Shown: in pieces, positions 34,380 through 45,344 of the stretch | Position numbering within the stretch: the first letter of the stretch is position 1 | Layout: each line of letters begins with the position of its first letter | Source: Buxus sempervirens | Taxonomy: Eukaryota; Streptophyta; Magnoliopsida; Buxales; Buxaceae | DNA: 64,000 bases | Direction of reading: 5' to 3' | Assembly (NCBI GenBank): GCA_947561395.2 | Contig: OX387190.1 | Span: 23,926,858-23,990,857, forward strand | Made by a program: the position numbers and the translations under genes | Notes under the pieces: model-generated | Databases searched by the model: none | Told to the model about the DNA's origin: nothing | Seen by the model: the letters and a program-made list of their open reading frames with translations, nothing else

Positions 34380-36668
34380 TGATCCTCAAATGGCACGCCC
34401 TCTCCTCGACTGCGACAACCTCTCTTCCAAAGCAACCTCATTCCCTGACCTCTGGTTCTCTCTCTCAAGCCTTTCCTAATCTCTGCTTCTCTCTCTCAAA
34501 CCATCCTCCTCGCCTGGTTCTCTCTCTCAAGCCTTTCCTAATCTATGCTTCATATGCTTCGATGGCGGGAACCTAGTACACAGTGATTGGCGGTGAGGCC
34601 TTTTGGGTTGTTTGGGGTTATGAGGGGCTCTCCTATGGCGTACCATCCTTTGTTAATCGAGAAGAGAAAACGAGCTAAGCAGGTACGTTTCTCAAGACAC
34701 TTGATCTAATAACTTTTTGCTCTTCTTTTTTGGAAATAAAACGAACAACTGTTGCTCTTCCTTTTTGGCAATAAAACACTTGATCTAACGATGTGAAGGC
34801 AGAGAAGAGTTCCAAGAAGAAAAGGACAAAACGGAAAGTTTATTTTGGTTTAGAGAAATATTTATAGCCTATAGAGTAGCCTTTCAGTGACTATTTGGAT
34901 GGCATTCTTGTTCGTTTTTATTTGGATTCATCTTTGATTTTTTTTTTGTTGGTTTTCTTTTATTTGTTCTTATTAAGCGTTAAATTGTGTTTTCTTAAGG
35001 AGCATTATGGTTTGTGCCCAAGGACCTATTGGAGGATTCTGAAACACTAATAAATGACTAATGATAGATATTCAATGCATTAGGAGTTAGGACCACAATC
35101 GAGGGCTCCATTCAAGAGCTTCTATACTAAAATAGTGATTGGATGAAACTTATTTCCCTAAATTTTAAAATTATTTGGATCCTTTTATAATAGTTTACTA
35201 AAAAAAATGATAAAAATAATTGATCTGCAGACATGATTTCTCATTCAAATTGATATGAATGGGAGCATGCCCAGCCAAACAAGATGTCCATGTGAAGCAA
35301 GATGAGGAGTGGCCTTCGGATCCACCAAATTGTATGTTTAGCTATTCGTTTCCTTTTTGATATCAGCTTGGGAAGTCTTATCCTCCCAAGAAGAAAAAAA
35401 ATAAATAAATAAATCTCCAACCAAATAATGCCATGAAATTTTTAAGTATCTTAGTTCTCAAGACACATATAATGTTGAGATTTCCCATTTTTTAATATTA
35501 ATCAAACAAATAAATAAAACCCCCATAATAGATATCCTATTACAGAAGTATGGTGGGGACATGAAAAGCAATATTGTAATATCTAAAACCAGGAAGACTA
35601 TCATAACAGCTAATTTTATATCTATTGACAATTCATGGAATCATAGAAACATGTTGGGGACAAGGTACAGTCAGGGGGGATGAGGACTTTTGGATCTATT
35701 GTAATTTTCAAACCAAACCCATCTGCTGACGTTAGTCGAAGAAATGTCAGAGCCATCTATCTTAGTCATAACACCCTCACTTTCTTTGTTTGGATTAATT
35801 ACAGTGAGATGTAGGTGGGGTGGTTGAAACTTTGGGAATTGAAAGATGAAGAAGATAAAAGTAGGATTATAGGGATAGCTATTGTTATTATTTTAAGTAA
35901 TAGATGAATCTTTTCTGGAGCCTAAAAGCTCAGAAATATTCAAAATTTATAGATGCAATAGTGGTTGTAGATCCAAAAAATGCATCAGAAGTTACTGTTC
36001 TTTACTAACAAAACCCCACCTCTACCACCAGCATCCCATGTGCTTGCATAAGTTTAATGCCAAGACCAAAAATTATCCTATCTGTAGAAAGAAGGCACAT
36101 GGGCTTCCCGATATTAGTTTAACAGAAAATTTTTGGAATCTATGTTTTATATAGTTTTTATCTTGGGTTGATCTACTTGGTATGCAATTTGCAATGTATC
36201 TTTGCAAGGAAGGCCTAGTTTTACTAACAAAGGTAAAAAAACTTATAGTTTGGGAGCAAGATCTTAATGACTAGACATTGGTTTTGAAAGACTGTGAGGG
36301 GTTGAGTAGAAATAAGCAGGGTCCTAAACTTATAGTTTAGGTTTTGGTTCGGTTTCGGTTTATACTACATAATACGGATTTGTAATGTTGTGGAACAATT
36401 TAGAAGAAAGATCTTAATGATCGGACATTGGTGTTGAAGGACTTTGAGGGGTTGAGTAGAAATAAGCAGGGTCCTAAACTTATAGTTTAGATTTTGGTTC
36501 GGTTTCGGTTTGTACTAAATAATTCCAATTTGGTTTAAGTTCAGTTTCGATTTTAAGGCCAAACTGAACCGATTAGGAGAACTCAAGTGTCAATTGCTTT
36601 TCTAAAGAAACATATGGATTCTTACATTATCTTGTTCATTAATCTTTGACTATTTTTATTGAAGGTCA
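34380..36668 (+). other. probable 5' region of the FRS-type gene
   Basis: CT-rich sequence (TCTCTCTCAAGCC) leads to a possible untranslated exon ending ...CTAAGCAG|GTACGT at 34681. The next acceptor candidate is TTATTGAAG at 36664, just before an ATG at 36669. Within the putative intron a segment of about 130 bp is directly repeated (36251-36382 and 36401-36532). The exon assignment is inferred from splice-like words only. Confidence 0.35.
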
Positions 36669-38309
36669 ATGGATGATCAAGAGCATGGAGCATCGGATAA
36701 TCTTGAAAGAGACATAGAGGATAAAATTCCAATATCTAGAAAGCTAGATTTTGATAAGGCTAAAGGATGTCATGGTACTCCAATTAAGGATCAAAGCTGA
36801 GAATGATGATGGAGTTCCAATACCAAGGATGAAGTTTGAGACTGAGGAACATGCGTATAATTTCTATAATGCCTATACTGGAAGAATTGGATTTAGTGTT
36901 CGTAAGGATTATGTTAATAAGAATAGTACCGGGGTTGTACGGTCTAGAAAATTTTATTGTAACAAAGAAGGGTTTAGACCAAAAGACAAGCAGGATGATT
37001 TGGTAAAAAAACCTCGAGATGAAACAAGAACAGTTTGTCAGGCAAGAATGAATATTTGCATTCAACCCAATGGCAAATATCGGATATCACAATTTGAAGG
37101 GAAACACAATCATAAGGTTGTAACCCCCAGCCGAGCCCATATGTTACAATCACAAAGAAAGATTAGTGAGATACATGGGCTAGATATCATTGCTGTTGAT
37201 AGGTCTGGGGTAAGACCAAAGTTGGCTCATGGTTTAATGGGAAGACAAGCTGGAGGCTGAGAAAATCTTGGATATCTGCATATGTGGATCATAAGAATTT
37301 TTACGCTCCAGAAGAATGTAAGAGATCAATAGAGGGGATGCAGATTATTTGTTGCAGCATTTTAAGGAAAAGCAAGCACATAATTTCTCCTTCTTTTATG
37401 CTATGCAACTTGATGTGGAGAATAGAATAACTAATATTTTTTTGGGCAAACCCACAAATGATATTGGACTATGGTCATTTTGGAGACGTAGTATGCTTTG
37501 ATACTACATTCAAAACGAATAAGTGTAATAGAGCATTTGCACCATTCATTGGTCTCAACCACCATAAGCAAAGTGTGGTCTTTGGTGTTGCATTGCTATA
37601 CGATGAAACAATGGAATCCTTTAAGTGGTTGTTTGAAACCTTTCTATTAGCAATGTCTAGAAAGAAGCCCAAGAAGTTTTTGACAGACCAAGATGCTTCC
37701 ATGAAAGGTACAATTGAGCTTGTCTTTCCAAAGCCAGAAACATCCCATCATTTATGTATTTGGCATATCCATCAAAATGCGGTTAAGCATTTGGCCAATA
37801 TATTTTATGTGTCTAAATCCTTTGCACGGGACTTTAATAATTGTATATATGATTATGAAGAGGAAGAAGAGTTTTTGAAGGCTTGGGATGACATGTTAGA
37901 GAAATATAGCCTCCAAAATAATACATGGTTGCAAAGGTTGTTTTGTGACAGGGAAAAGTGGGCTTTGGTATATGGAAGGGGTACATTTTGTGCTGATATG
38001 AAGAGTACACAAAGGAGTGAATCCTTTAATGCTTCTTTGAAAAGCTATGTGAGTAACGTACACAACCTACGAAGGTTTTTTCAACATTTTGAGAGGGTGT
38101 TAGATGATCAGTGTTACAAAGAAAAAGTGGCCAATTTTAACATGAGTCAGCATACACCACGTTTGAGTGTACTTGCCAAAATGTTGAAAGAAGCAATGAT
38201 TGTGTATACTCCTGTCTTTAGTGACATTTGAATGTTGTTATCAATCATACACCAGTTTTAACATGAGTCCGCATACACCAAGAGGAATATAGCCAATTTT
38301 TGAATGTTG
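36669..38309 (+). pseudogene. FAR1-RELATED SEQUENCE-like gene, 5' part, broken
   Basis: An ATG at 36669 starts MDDQEHGASDNLERD; a frame change near 36790 leads into a FAR1 DNA-binding domain (WRKY-GCM1 zinc finger: Cys in KFYCNKEGF, Cys in TVCQARM, His pair in GKHNHK). A TGA at 37258-37260 interrupts GG-ENLG. Further frame changes lie at about 37275 and 37340, and one near a T-run at 37437. From 37458 the MULE transposase-derived domain is open (CFDTTF, LTDQDASM, HHLCIWHI). FRS proteins are domesticated MULE transposases acting as transcription factors. The gene is cut by a 20-kb element at 38314; its C-terminal part lies at 58267-59049. A FAR1-type MULE is the alternative, but I see no terminal repeats. 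Confidence 0.8.
38221..38309 (+). repeat. small duplication at the edge of the insertion site
   Basis: GAATGTTGTTATCAATCATA (38231-38250) equals the joined sequence across the insertion (GAATGTTG at 38302 and TTATCAATCATA at 58268). The following TTTTAACATGAGTCCGCATACACC copies 38137-38160 with one change. Confidence 0.75.
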
Positions 38310-38447
38310 TTTTTGTAAGCACCTCATTTTTGCGCTCCAACAAAAAAAAAAAAAACCAAAAATACAAACCCTGGAAAGAAAGTCAAACCCTAAGGGGTGA
38401 AAAGTTCACTTTTTGATCAAGTGAAAATTGGCCACCTCGCTTTATGC

Positions 38448-39249
38448 CATTGGATAGAGAATCTCGACACGGTTCCAACGCAACTGAGTTTGCAGGAATC
38501 GGGGTCCGGATGAAGGTTCTGCGGGCGGTCAAACTTAAGCAGAGCCAAAAGTTGACTTTCTGCTAAAATCCGATCCAGAGGCCTACCCCTAGGTCATTGG
38601 ATAGAGAATCTCGACACGGTTCCAACGCAACTGAGTTTGCAGGAATCGGGGTCCGGATGAAGGATCTGCGGGCGGTCAAACTTAAGCAGAGCCAAAAGTT
38701 GACTTTCTGCTAAAATCCGATCCAGAGGCCTACCCCTAGGTCAATGGATAGAGAATCTCGACACGGTTCCAACGCAACTGAGTTTGCAGGAATCGGGGTC
38801 CGGATGAAGGATCTGCGGGCGGTCAAACTTAAGCAGAGCCAAAAGTTGACTTTCTGCTAAAATCCGATCCAGAGGCCTACCCCTAGGTCAATGGATAGAG
38901 AATCTCGACACGGTTCCAACGCAACTGAGTTTGCAGGAATCGGGGTCCGGATGAAGGATCTGCGGGCGGTCAAACTTAAGCAGAGCCAAAAGTTGACTTT
39001 CTGCTAAAATCCGATCCAGAGGCCTACCCCTAGGTCATTGGATAGAGAATCTCGACACGGTTCCAACGCAACTGAGTTTGCAGGAATCGGGGTCCGGATG
39101 AAGGTTCTGCGGGTGGTCAAACCTGAGCAGAGCCAAAAGTTGACTTTCTGCTAAAATTCGATCCGGAGGCCTACCCCTAGGTCAATGGATAGAGAATCTC
39201 GACACGATTCCAACGCAACTGAGTTTGCAGGAATCGGGGTCCGGATGAA
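38448..39249. repeat. 147-bp tandem repeat in 5' LTR
   Basis: The word GCCTACCCCT recurs at 38581, 38728, 38875, 39022 and 39169, exactly 147 bp apart. Units include ATAGAGAATCTCGACACGG and GTCCGGATGAAGG. About 5.4 copies. Confidence 0.95.
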
Positions 39250-39520
39250 GAAAATATGAGCTGATGAAATTTTCGAGCAGCAAAACCGGCAATCTGCGTA
39301 CGTGGCAAAAAGCTGCACACGTAGCGAGTTGCGCAGGAAAATATCTCGGGGATCAAATCCGTAAATATCTAAACATTCAAAATATCCCAGGGACCAATCT
39401 GAAAATATTTGAAAATATCTGAATAAAATAATATTAAACCAAAATATCCCAGGGACCATATCTTAATTTTCGGATTTTTTAAACAAACCCGCGGCGGCAT
39501 TTAATGATTTAATCATTATG

Positions 39521-39537
39521 TCGCTCGCGCCGAGCGA
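39521..39537. promoter_or_regulatory. GC-rich hairpin upstream of LTR TATA box
   Basis: TCGCTCG-CGC-CGAGCGA is a perfect 7-bp stem with a 3-base loop, 53 bp before the TATA box. It is kept in the other LTR at 55401-55417. Confidence 0.6.
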
Positions 39538-39590
39538 TAGGAGGTCGGCGCGAACTGGGCGCCGAAGTCGGCGGATACCCCGTCCTCTTC

Positions 39591-39598
39591 TATAAAAG
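39591..39598 (+). promoter_or_regulatory. LTR TATA box
   Basis: CTTCTATAAAAGCCGC gives a canonical TATAAAAG. The transcript should start about 30 bp downstream, near CTTCATTGCAGGGGG. Confidence 0.75.
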
Positions 39599-40355
39599 CC
39601 GCAACCTCCTTCATTGCAGGGGGTTCGAAAAATTTTCGTTGGCTGTTTAGGGGTTCTGCATTTTTTTTGGTTCGACCTTCTTGTGGTTGGAGACTTTTTT
39701 TGCCGGGCAGTTTTTAAGGTTGCCTGTTTCTTTTTTCGGGATTCTTTGTTCGGCTTTTGAAGACCCCGTTCCTCTCTTCCTCCCCTTCCTCATCAAACCC
39801 GAAGGAGACCTCGCTGTGGGTGTGGAGAGTAACTGCTCCGGCGTGCTTCAAGGAGATGCTTCCCCCCTCTAGGGTCTCGAAACATTCAAGGTAATGTTCT
39901 CTCTTGTATTTTTTACACAGCATATCTAAGATTAGATTCATTTGGCCATGTTTAGAAAGATAAGTCTCTCCCGGGACCAGATCTGGTCTTTTGCCTGCTT
40001 CGGATTCATTTTGCCTGCTTGCTTTTGTTATTGGTTTCATTTTAAAGGAGTATGTTCCTGCGAAGATCTAATGTATCCCGATAAAGCCCCCCGTTCCCTT
40101 CTTCCTTATTCGGGTTCTGTTAATTCATGGTGTTGTTAGTGTCTGTTTCCGGATTTTATTATGTTCTGTTAGTGTTTTGTTCGGATTTGTAGGTTTGCAA
40201 AGAGGTTTGATCCTCACAACTTAGGTTAGATTAATTTCTAGGTATGTTAGAGGTCTGCTGGGGTTCTAAGGATCCCCAGAAACCAGTTACAGAGCTTAAA
40301 ACCAGTCGGAAATGGAGTTTGGAGAGAAAAAACAGAGAGTCAGGGTCTGCGCTGA

Positions 40356-40725
40356 GCTCGCGCTCACCTAGCTTGGGTCCGCTCACCTCGCGCTCACCTC
40401 ATACTCACCTAAAATTGGATGCGCTCACCTCGCGCTCACCTCGTGCTCACCTCATGCTCACCTAAAATTGGATGCGCTCACCTCGCGCTCACCTCGTGCT
40501 CACCTAAAATTGGATGCGCTCACCTCGCGCTCACCTCGTGCTCACCTAAAATTGGATGCGCTCACCTCGCGCTCACCTCGTGCTCACCTCGCGCTCACCT
40601 CGTGCTCACCTCGCGCTCACCTAGCTTGGGTCCGCTCACCTCGCGCTCACGTCGCGCTCACCTCATGCTCACCTAAAATTGGATGCGCCCACCTCGCGCT
40701 CACCTCGATTTTTGGGTGCGCCCAC
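40356..40725. repeat. CGCTCACCT minisatellite in 5' LTR
   Basis: 9-bp words GCGCTCACCTCG/GTGCTCACCT alternate with AAAATTGGATG spacers. Long repetitive reading frames (Ser-Pro-Arg-Ala-His-Leu) come from this array and are not genes. Confidence 0.9.
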
Positions 40726-40729
40726 ATCA

Positions 40730-41390
40730 CCTTTACCTTAAAAATCCCGAGAATGCCCTTTACCTTAAATAAAATCCCGAAAATGCCCTTTACCTTAAAA
40801 AATCCCGAAAATGCCCTTTACCTTAAATGAAATCCCGAAAATGCCCTCTACCTTAAAAAAATCCCGAAAATGCCCTTTACCTTAAATAAAATCCCGAAAA
40901 TGCCCTCTACCTTAAAAAAATCCCGAAAATGCCCTTTACCTTAAATAAAATCCCGAAAATGCCCTTTACCCTGAAAAATCCCGAAAATGCCCTTTACCTT
41001 AAATAAAATCCCGAAAATGCCCTTTACCCTGAAAAATCCCGAAAATGCCCTTTACCTTAAATAAAATCCCGAAAATGCCCTTTACCTTAAAAAATCCCGA
41101 AAATGCCCTTTACCTTAAATAAAATCCCGAAAATGCCCTTTACCCTGAAAAATCCCGAAAATGCCCTTTACCTTAAATAAAATCCCTAAAATGCCCTTTA
41201 CCCTGAGAAATCCCGAAAATGCCCTTTACCTTAAATAAAATCCCTAAAATGCCCTTTACCCTGAAAAATCCCGAAAATGCCCTTTACCTTAAATAAAATC
41301 CCGAAAATGCCCTTTACCTTAAAAAATCCCGAAAATGCCCTTTGCCTTGAAAAATCCCGAAAATGCCCTTTACCTTGATAAATCCCTCCC
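40730..41390. repeat. AAATCCCGAAAATGCCCTTTACC minisatellite in 5' LTR
   Basis: A unit of about 24-28 bp, alternating between TTAAATAAAATCCC and CTGAAAAATCCC links, repeats about 25 times. The matching array in the 3' LTR (56560-57180) is slightly shorter. Confidence 0.93.
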
Positions 41391-42472
41391 CTTGGACCCA
41401 GTATAATAAGCCAGTCTCTCCTTGATAAATGTCAATTTTGATATGTTTCTGTGATGTATATTCTGTAAGTTTTGCTAAACATGGGTGGCATACCTAAATC
41501 AAGCCAAAATGAGCCAATAGGGTTTCCGGGTCACCTGGAAACCCAATGTGGGACTTGGACCCCCGGTCCAACTTGATTTCTAGTGGGCCTTCCAACGGGG
41601 CCCACCCGGCCCAATAAACATGTATGCATGCAACTTAATCAAGATAAGTAAAATTAACTGATTAAACCGGGCGGGCCAAACCTTAGGCAGTCCACCCGAA
41701 CCAGATTAGTGAATTGATGCATGAAATGCGTGGTTTGGCCGAGACCAAGGGCAAGGGCCTACCGGGCCCACCAAAGCCCATCAACCGAACCAAGGAAGGG
41801 TGCAAACCCTAATTTCTGGTAACTTGGGCTTACAAGCCTAGATTTGGACTACGGGCCCCAAGCCCAGTGTCCAACTCACTTTGGCAGATTAAAAAGATAA
41901 ATCCAATAAAAATTACTTGGCCACCATGTGGGCCCACCTAAGGGGCCCACAAACCAGTCCGGCCCACCTGTGCACGAAAAACACTTAAAATCTGAACCTA
42001 AAGTAAAATCAATGCACTTAACCAAAGCCCAAAGAACCTCCTAGGATAGACCGAGGCCCACAAGGGCACACGGGCTTGACTAAGCCCACCAAGGATACCG
42101 TGGGCCTTCCAACGGGGCCCACCCAACCAGACTCAGATCACCTAAGTAATCAAGATAAAAGCAACTAAAGGGACCCACACCACTCAGGTGGTCCTGCCAG
42201 ACTTAACCAAATTGCATATCGGATTAGGAATCAGGTGAGACCAATGTAAGCTGACTCAAACCAGGATAAACCTAAGGGACCCGTCACCCGACGGGGTGGA
42301 CCGGGGTGTCTACGGACTTCCCCGGACCGCAACCGAGAACAGACTTAGAATCTCAAGCCGCAGACCAAAAGCACTAATAGACAAGATTAGGCACCCAGGT
42401 GTCCGCCTGCACCCCATCAGGCGGTGGCGACTCCGAATTACCCCGTGCCGCGTTTCCCACGCGCGCACAGCT

Positions 42473-42490
42473 TGGCGACTCCTCTGGGGA
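42473..42490 (+). promoter_or_regulatory. primer binding site, tRNA-Arg type
   Basis: TGGCGACTCCTCTGGGGA starts three bases after the LTR end. It complements TCCCCAG-GGAGTCGCCA, the plant tRNA-Arg 3' end as I recall it, with one mismatch. Confidence 0.75.
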
Positions 42491-43972
42491 CTAGTCCAGT
42501 CCAGTAGGACCCTGGTTAGATGAGTCAGCATAAGAGAGATTTAGTTGATATTTAGGGTTTTTACTACCTTGTTTAGTAAGATACAGAACGCGCGTAATTA
42601 CACGTTCTGGGGAGTCCTGTCAAAGGGCCGCGATAATTGCCTAAGGCAAGTGGGATTTAAGCGGTCCCTTGTGACCCCTCACTTACCTGGGGACTCTCCC
42701 GGAACCTCGTATTGCGTGCTAATTCTGCACCTTGCTATACGAGACAGTAACAATCTCTTTACCAACAAAATCTAGACAAATCTCACCCGTGTAGACACAA
42801 CACGCAGCCCAACTGCACACACGGGCACACCACCACACCGAGGATGGATTTTTATTATTTCCGTTCTTGTGTGATAAACTGCGTGGGGTGACACGCATGA
42901 GGGAGGCTGCGTGGATGATCCGACCTTAAATTGATGAGAGCGGATATTGCAACTTCTTTACCAAAACCTAGACCTCTCTAGCGGCCTACCCTTCTGATTC
43001 TTATGAACTGATCTTTGGGATGGTATTAGCACCTACGCTCCCGTGGCTTGCCGGGGAAAGCAGGGTAAACCCATCCCCCCAGTTTGCTGGAGTCCATTAG
43101 CACCACTGGTTTCTTGCCGTGGCACGCGAGGATCCAGTACTGGTCCAGACCCTTGTAGGCTTATGTCTCGGGCTGGGTATCCTTCCCCACCTAACGTTTC
43201 TGAATGAACCTTGCGTTGAGCATGAGAGGGTGAGTAGGATGTGAATGATGAATAAAATTGGAATAAAATTCAAAGTCCATCAGGGGCAGCAATCCCCGCT
43301 TTTTGCATCAAATGGAGTAAACCCTAGATGCTGGGCTACCTCGGCCCTAGCTTAGGAAGCTCACCTAATTTTGATCAGGGGAGCCACCCCAGATCCATGC
43401 ATGGAGTCCTATATGCTATGGGTCTTGACCCATTAGAGTCCGCTGGGAGCACTTTAAGTCCAGATTGGTCTTTTAGAGCAGATGAAAGCCGGCCAGATCA
43501 GACAAACAGGTGAAAGCATGCCAGATCAGAACATGGGCACTAAACCCTAGATCTAGGAATTTTTAGCCTGCCCGCTTGGAAAGCAATTTGTATCCTCCCT
43601 TTTGGCTCCCAACAGCCCCAAGGATGAATTCTTTACAGCTTTGTAAATATTTTTGTAAACCTTCGCCCTCGATGGCAAGTTGTAATTTTTGCTATGGTAC
43701 GACGCCAAAAGCAGATGAAAGAACAGATGAAAGACAGAAAGACCGATCAGGACTTGAATGTGCTCCTCTACACAAGTACGTCTAGGAGTCGCGCCTCCAT
43801 TGGCGCCAACCCTTAGGACCACACACCATGTGTGCCTTAGTTAAATTCCGCACTGTTTCTTGAAACTGCTAATGGTTAGTTCTTTTGTTTGAAATTATGC
43901 ATGTCTTAGGACTGACTTAGAGTCTTGGTGTGGAACCTTAAACTGATTTGGAATTTCGATCGGATAGTTGGC
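42491..43972 (+). other. untranslated leader before ORF1
   Basis: 1.5 kb without a supported frame. It holds no tandem array. The short frames present show no motif. Confidence 0.55.
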
Positions 43973-44953
43973 ATGGCATCTTCATCCTCATCTGAGAGAA
44001 CCCGCTTCCCTAGGATAGAGAAGTTCGCCTCGGATCCCCCCTGGATCCGTTCTTGGACAGGGCAGCTCCGAGGGAGTGAGCAGACTGAATGGGAGCACAA
44101 GTACCACATGGGACAGACTTTGTCCCTGTTAAACGTGCCAATCAACTGGGACATGATCCAAGCAGCCCTGCTTTTCTGGGATCCCCAGTTGTCAGTATTT
44201 CGATTCGGGATCAATGAGTTGACTCCCACAATTGAGGAACTTGACCTGTTCCTCCGATTTCGCGACTTAGGAGAACCCGCTAGGCCAAGTCTCAAAGAAA
44301 GCTACAAGAATGAAGCGTGTGCTTTCTTTGGCCTCTCAAGGGGAGAATTCCAGACCTTAGGAGGTGACAAGTCATTCACTAGGGTCTCCAAAACATTCCT
44401 TGCTGAAAAGATAAGAAACAAGAAGCAGGAAAGACCCCGGGCTTGGTTTGACACCTTCACCCTTGTGGTTCTGTCACAAATCTTCTTTCCAACTGGGGGA
44501 GACACCATTAATTTGGCCCTCATAGAAATTGTGGATCAACTCAGGGCAGGATACCGAATCATGCCACTGATCCTAGCTCAACTGTTCCACTCCCTAACTT
44601 TGTCCAAAAATGGAACCCGGAGGTTTCAAGGGTGCGCTCCCCTTCTCCAAATTTGGTTGCAAGACCACCTGATGGTGTCATCACCTGTCAGTGCACACTA
44701 CGGCCTAGTCCGTGACAACACACATCGGTTGGCTCAAAGAGAGATCCGACCAGACCTACCCACTCGTGAGGATTGGTTCAACCACTTTCTCCACCTGAAG
44801 GGAGAAACAGACATTCGATGGTGGGGCACATACAACATCCCCTACACCCCCATTGTAGCTTTCAAGAAAAGAGAGGGACTTGCCTTGATAGGCCTCACCC
44901 ATGCCGTGCCGTACTATCCGATTCGGGTTCTGAGACAGTTTGGGAAACCGTAG
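43973..44953 (+). CDS. ORF1, DUF7745-like retroelement protein
   Basis: An open frame begins at 43925, but the ATG at 43973 (MASSSSSERTRFPR) is the better start, giving 326 residues. The segments WEHKYHMGQTLSLL, ALLFWDPQLSVFRFG and ELTPTIEELDLFL match, from memory, the DUF7745 family found in many plant gypsy-type elements and related to plant-mobile-domain proteins. There is no signal peptide or membrane segment. Ogre elements are known to carry an extra ORF upstream of gag; its role is unknown. The frame is intact, in line with the young insertion. Confidence 0.7.
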   Translation: MASSSSSERTRFPRIEKFASDPPWIRSWTGQLRGSEQTEWEHKYHMGQTLSLLNVPINWDMIQAALLFWDPQLSVFRFGINELTPTIEELDLFLRFRDLGEPARPSLKESYKNEACAFFGLSRGEFQTLGGDKSFTRVSKTFLAEKIRNKKQERPRAWFDTFTLVVLSQIFFPTGGDTINLALIEIVDQLRAGYRIMPLILAQLFHSLTLSKNGTRRFQGCAPLLQIWLQDHLMVSSPVSAHYGLVRDNTHRLAQREIRPDLPTREDWFNHFLHLKGETDIRWWGTYNIPYTPIVAFKKREGLALIGLTHAVPYYPIRVLRQFGKP

Positions 44954-45319
44954 GGAGCCCCGATCAAAGACAACCTAAGCAGTCTGACTGGTCCACTCAC
45001 TAAGGGACTGAGGGCATAGTTACTGGCAGAATGGACGAGGGTGTGCTAGTACCGATGGTTTGTCGTATTTGTGATCAGCATGATATACTTGGCGCCGCGG
45101 CGGCGCCTCTTAATTGAAGCATGGTTTCATTTTCACGCTACTATATTGTTTAAATTTTAACAAAACAAAAACTTGGAATAAAAGAATTAATTCCCTCCAA
45201 TAGGGCAACTCGGTCTCAGACAGACCACCTCTTCTTAAATAATTGCAATATTCCTGGTCACTGCGACCACCTAATTTCCTTTATTTGCATCCCCCCATGG
45301 AGATCGCAAAACCCAGCAA
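44954..45319 (+). other. spacer after ORF1 with strong GC hairpin
   Basis: No gene. GGCGCC-GCGGC-GGCGCC (45091-45107) is a 6-bp perfect GC stem with a 5-base loop, about 140 bp after the ORF1 stop. Confidence 0.6.
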
Positions 45320-45344
45320 GTGTTTACAAACACCCAAGACATAG

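Larger units (their letters stand above)
38314..42469 (+). mobile_element. 5' LTR of the 20-kb element
   Basis: It begins TGTAAGCACCTC and ends GCGCGCACA, 4,156 bp. It contains a 147-bp tandem repeat, a TATA box (39591), a GC-rich hairpin (39521-39537), a CTCACCTCG minisatellite and an AATGCCC minisatellite. It is longer than the 3' LTR by 381 bp, mainly because of two extra 147-bp units. Confidence 0.92.

Noticed and set aside
34080-34575. Helitron-like start TCTATATATAAT
   Set aside because: CTAGT at 34573 has no hairpin before it, so no paired end supports an element.
39151-40040. Frames of 102, 63 and 108 codons identical in both LTRs
   Set aside because: Their identity reflects the young age of the LTR pair, not coding conservation; they overlap the promoter and leader of the LTR.
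40244-40830. Long reading frames rich in Ser-Pro-Arg-Ala-His-Leu
   Set aside because: They read through the CTCACCTCG minisatellite in several frames at once and recur in the other LTR; no gene.
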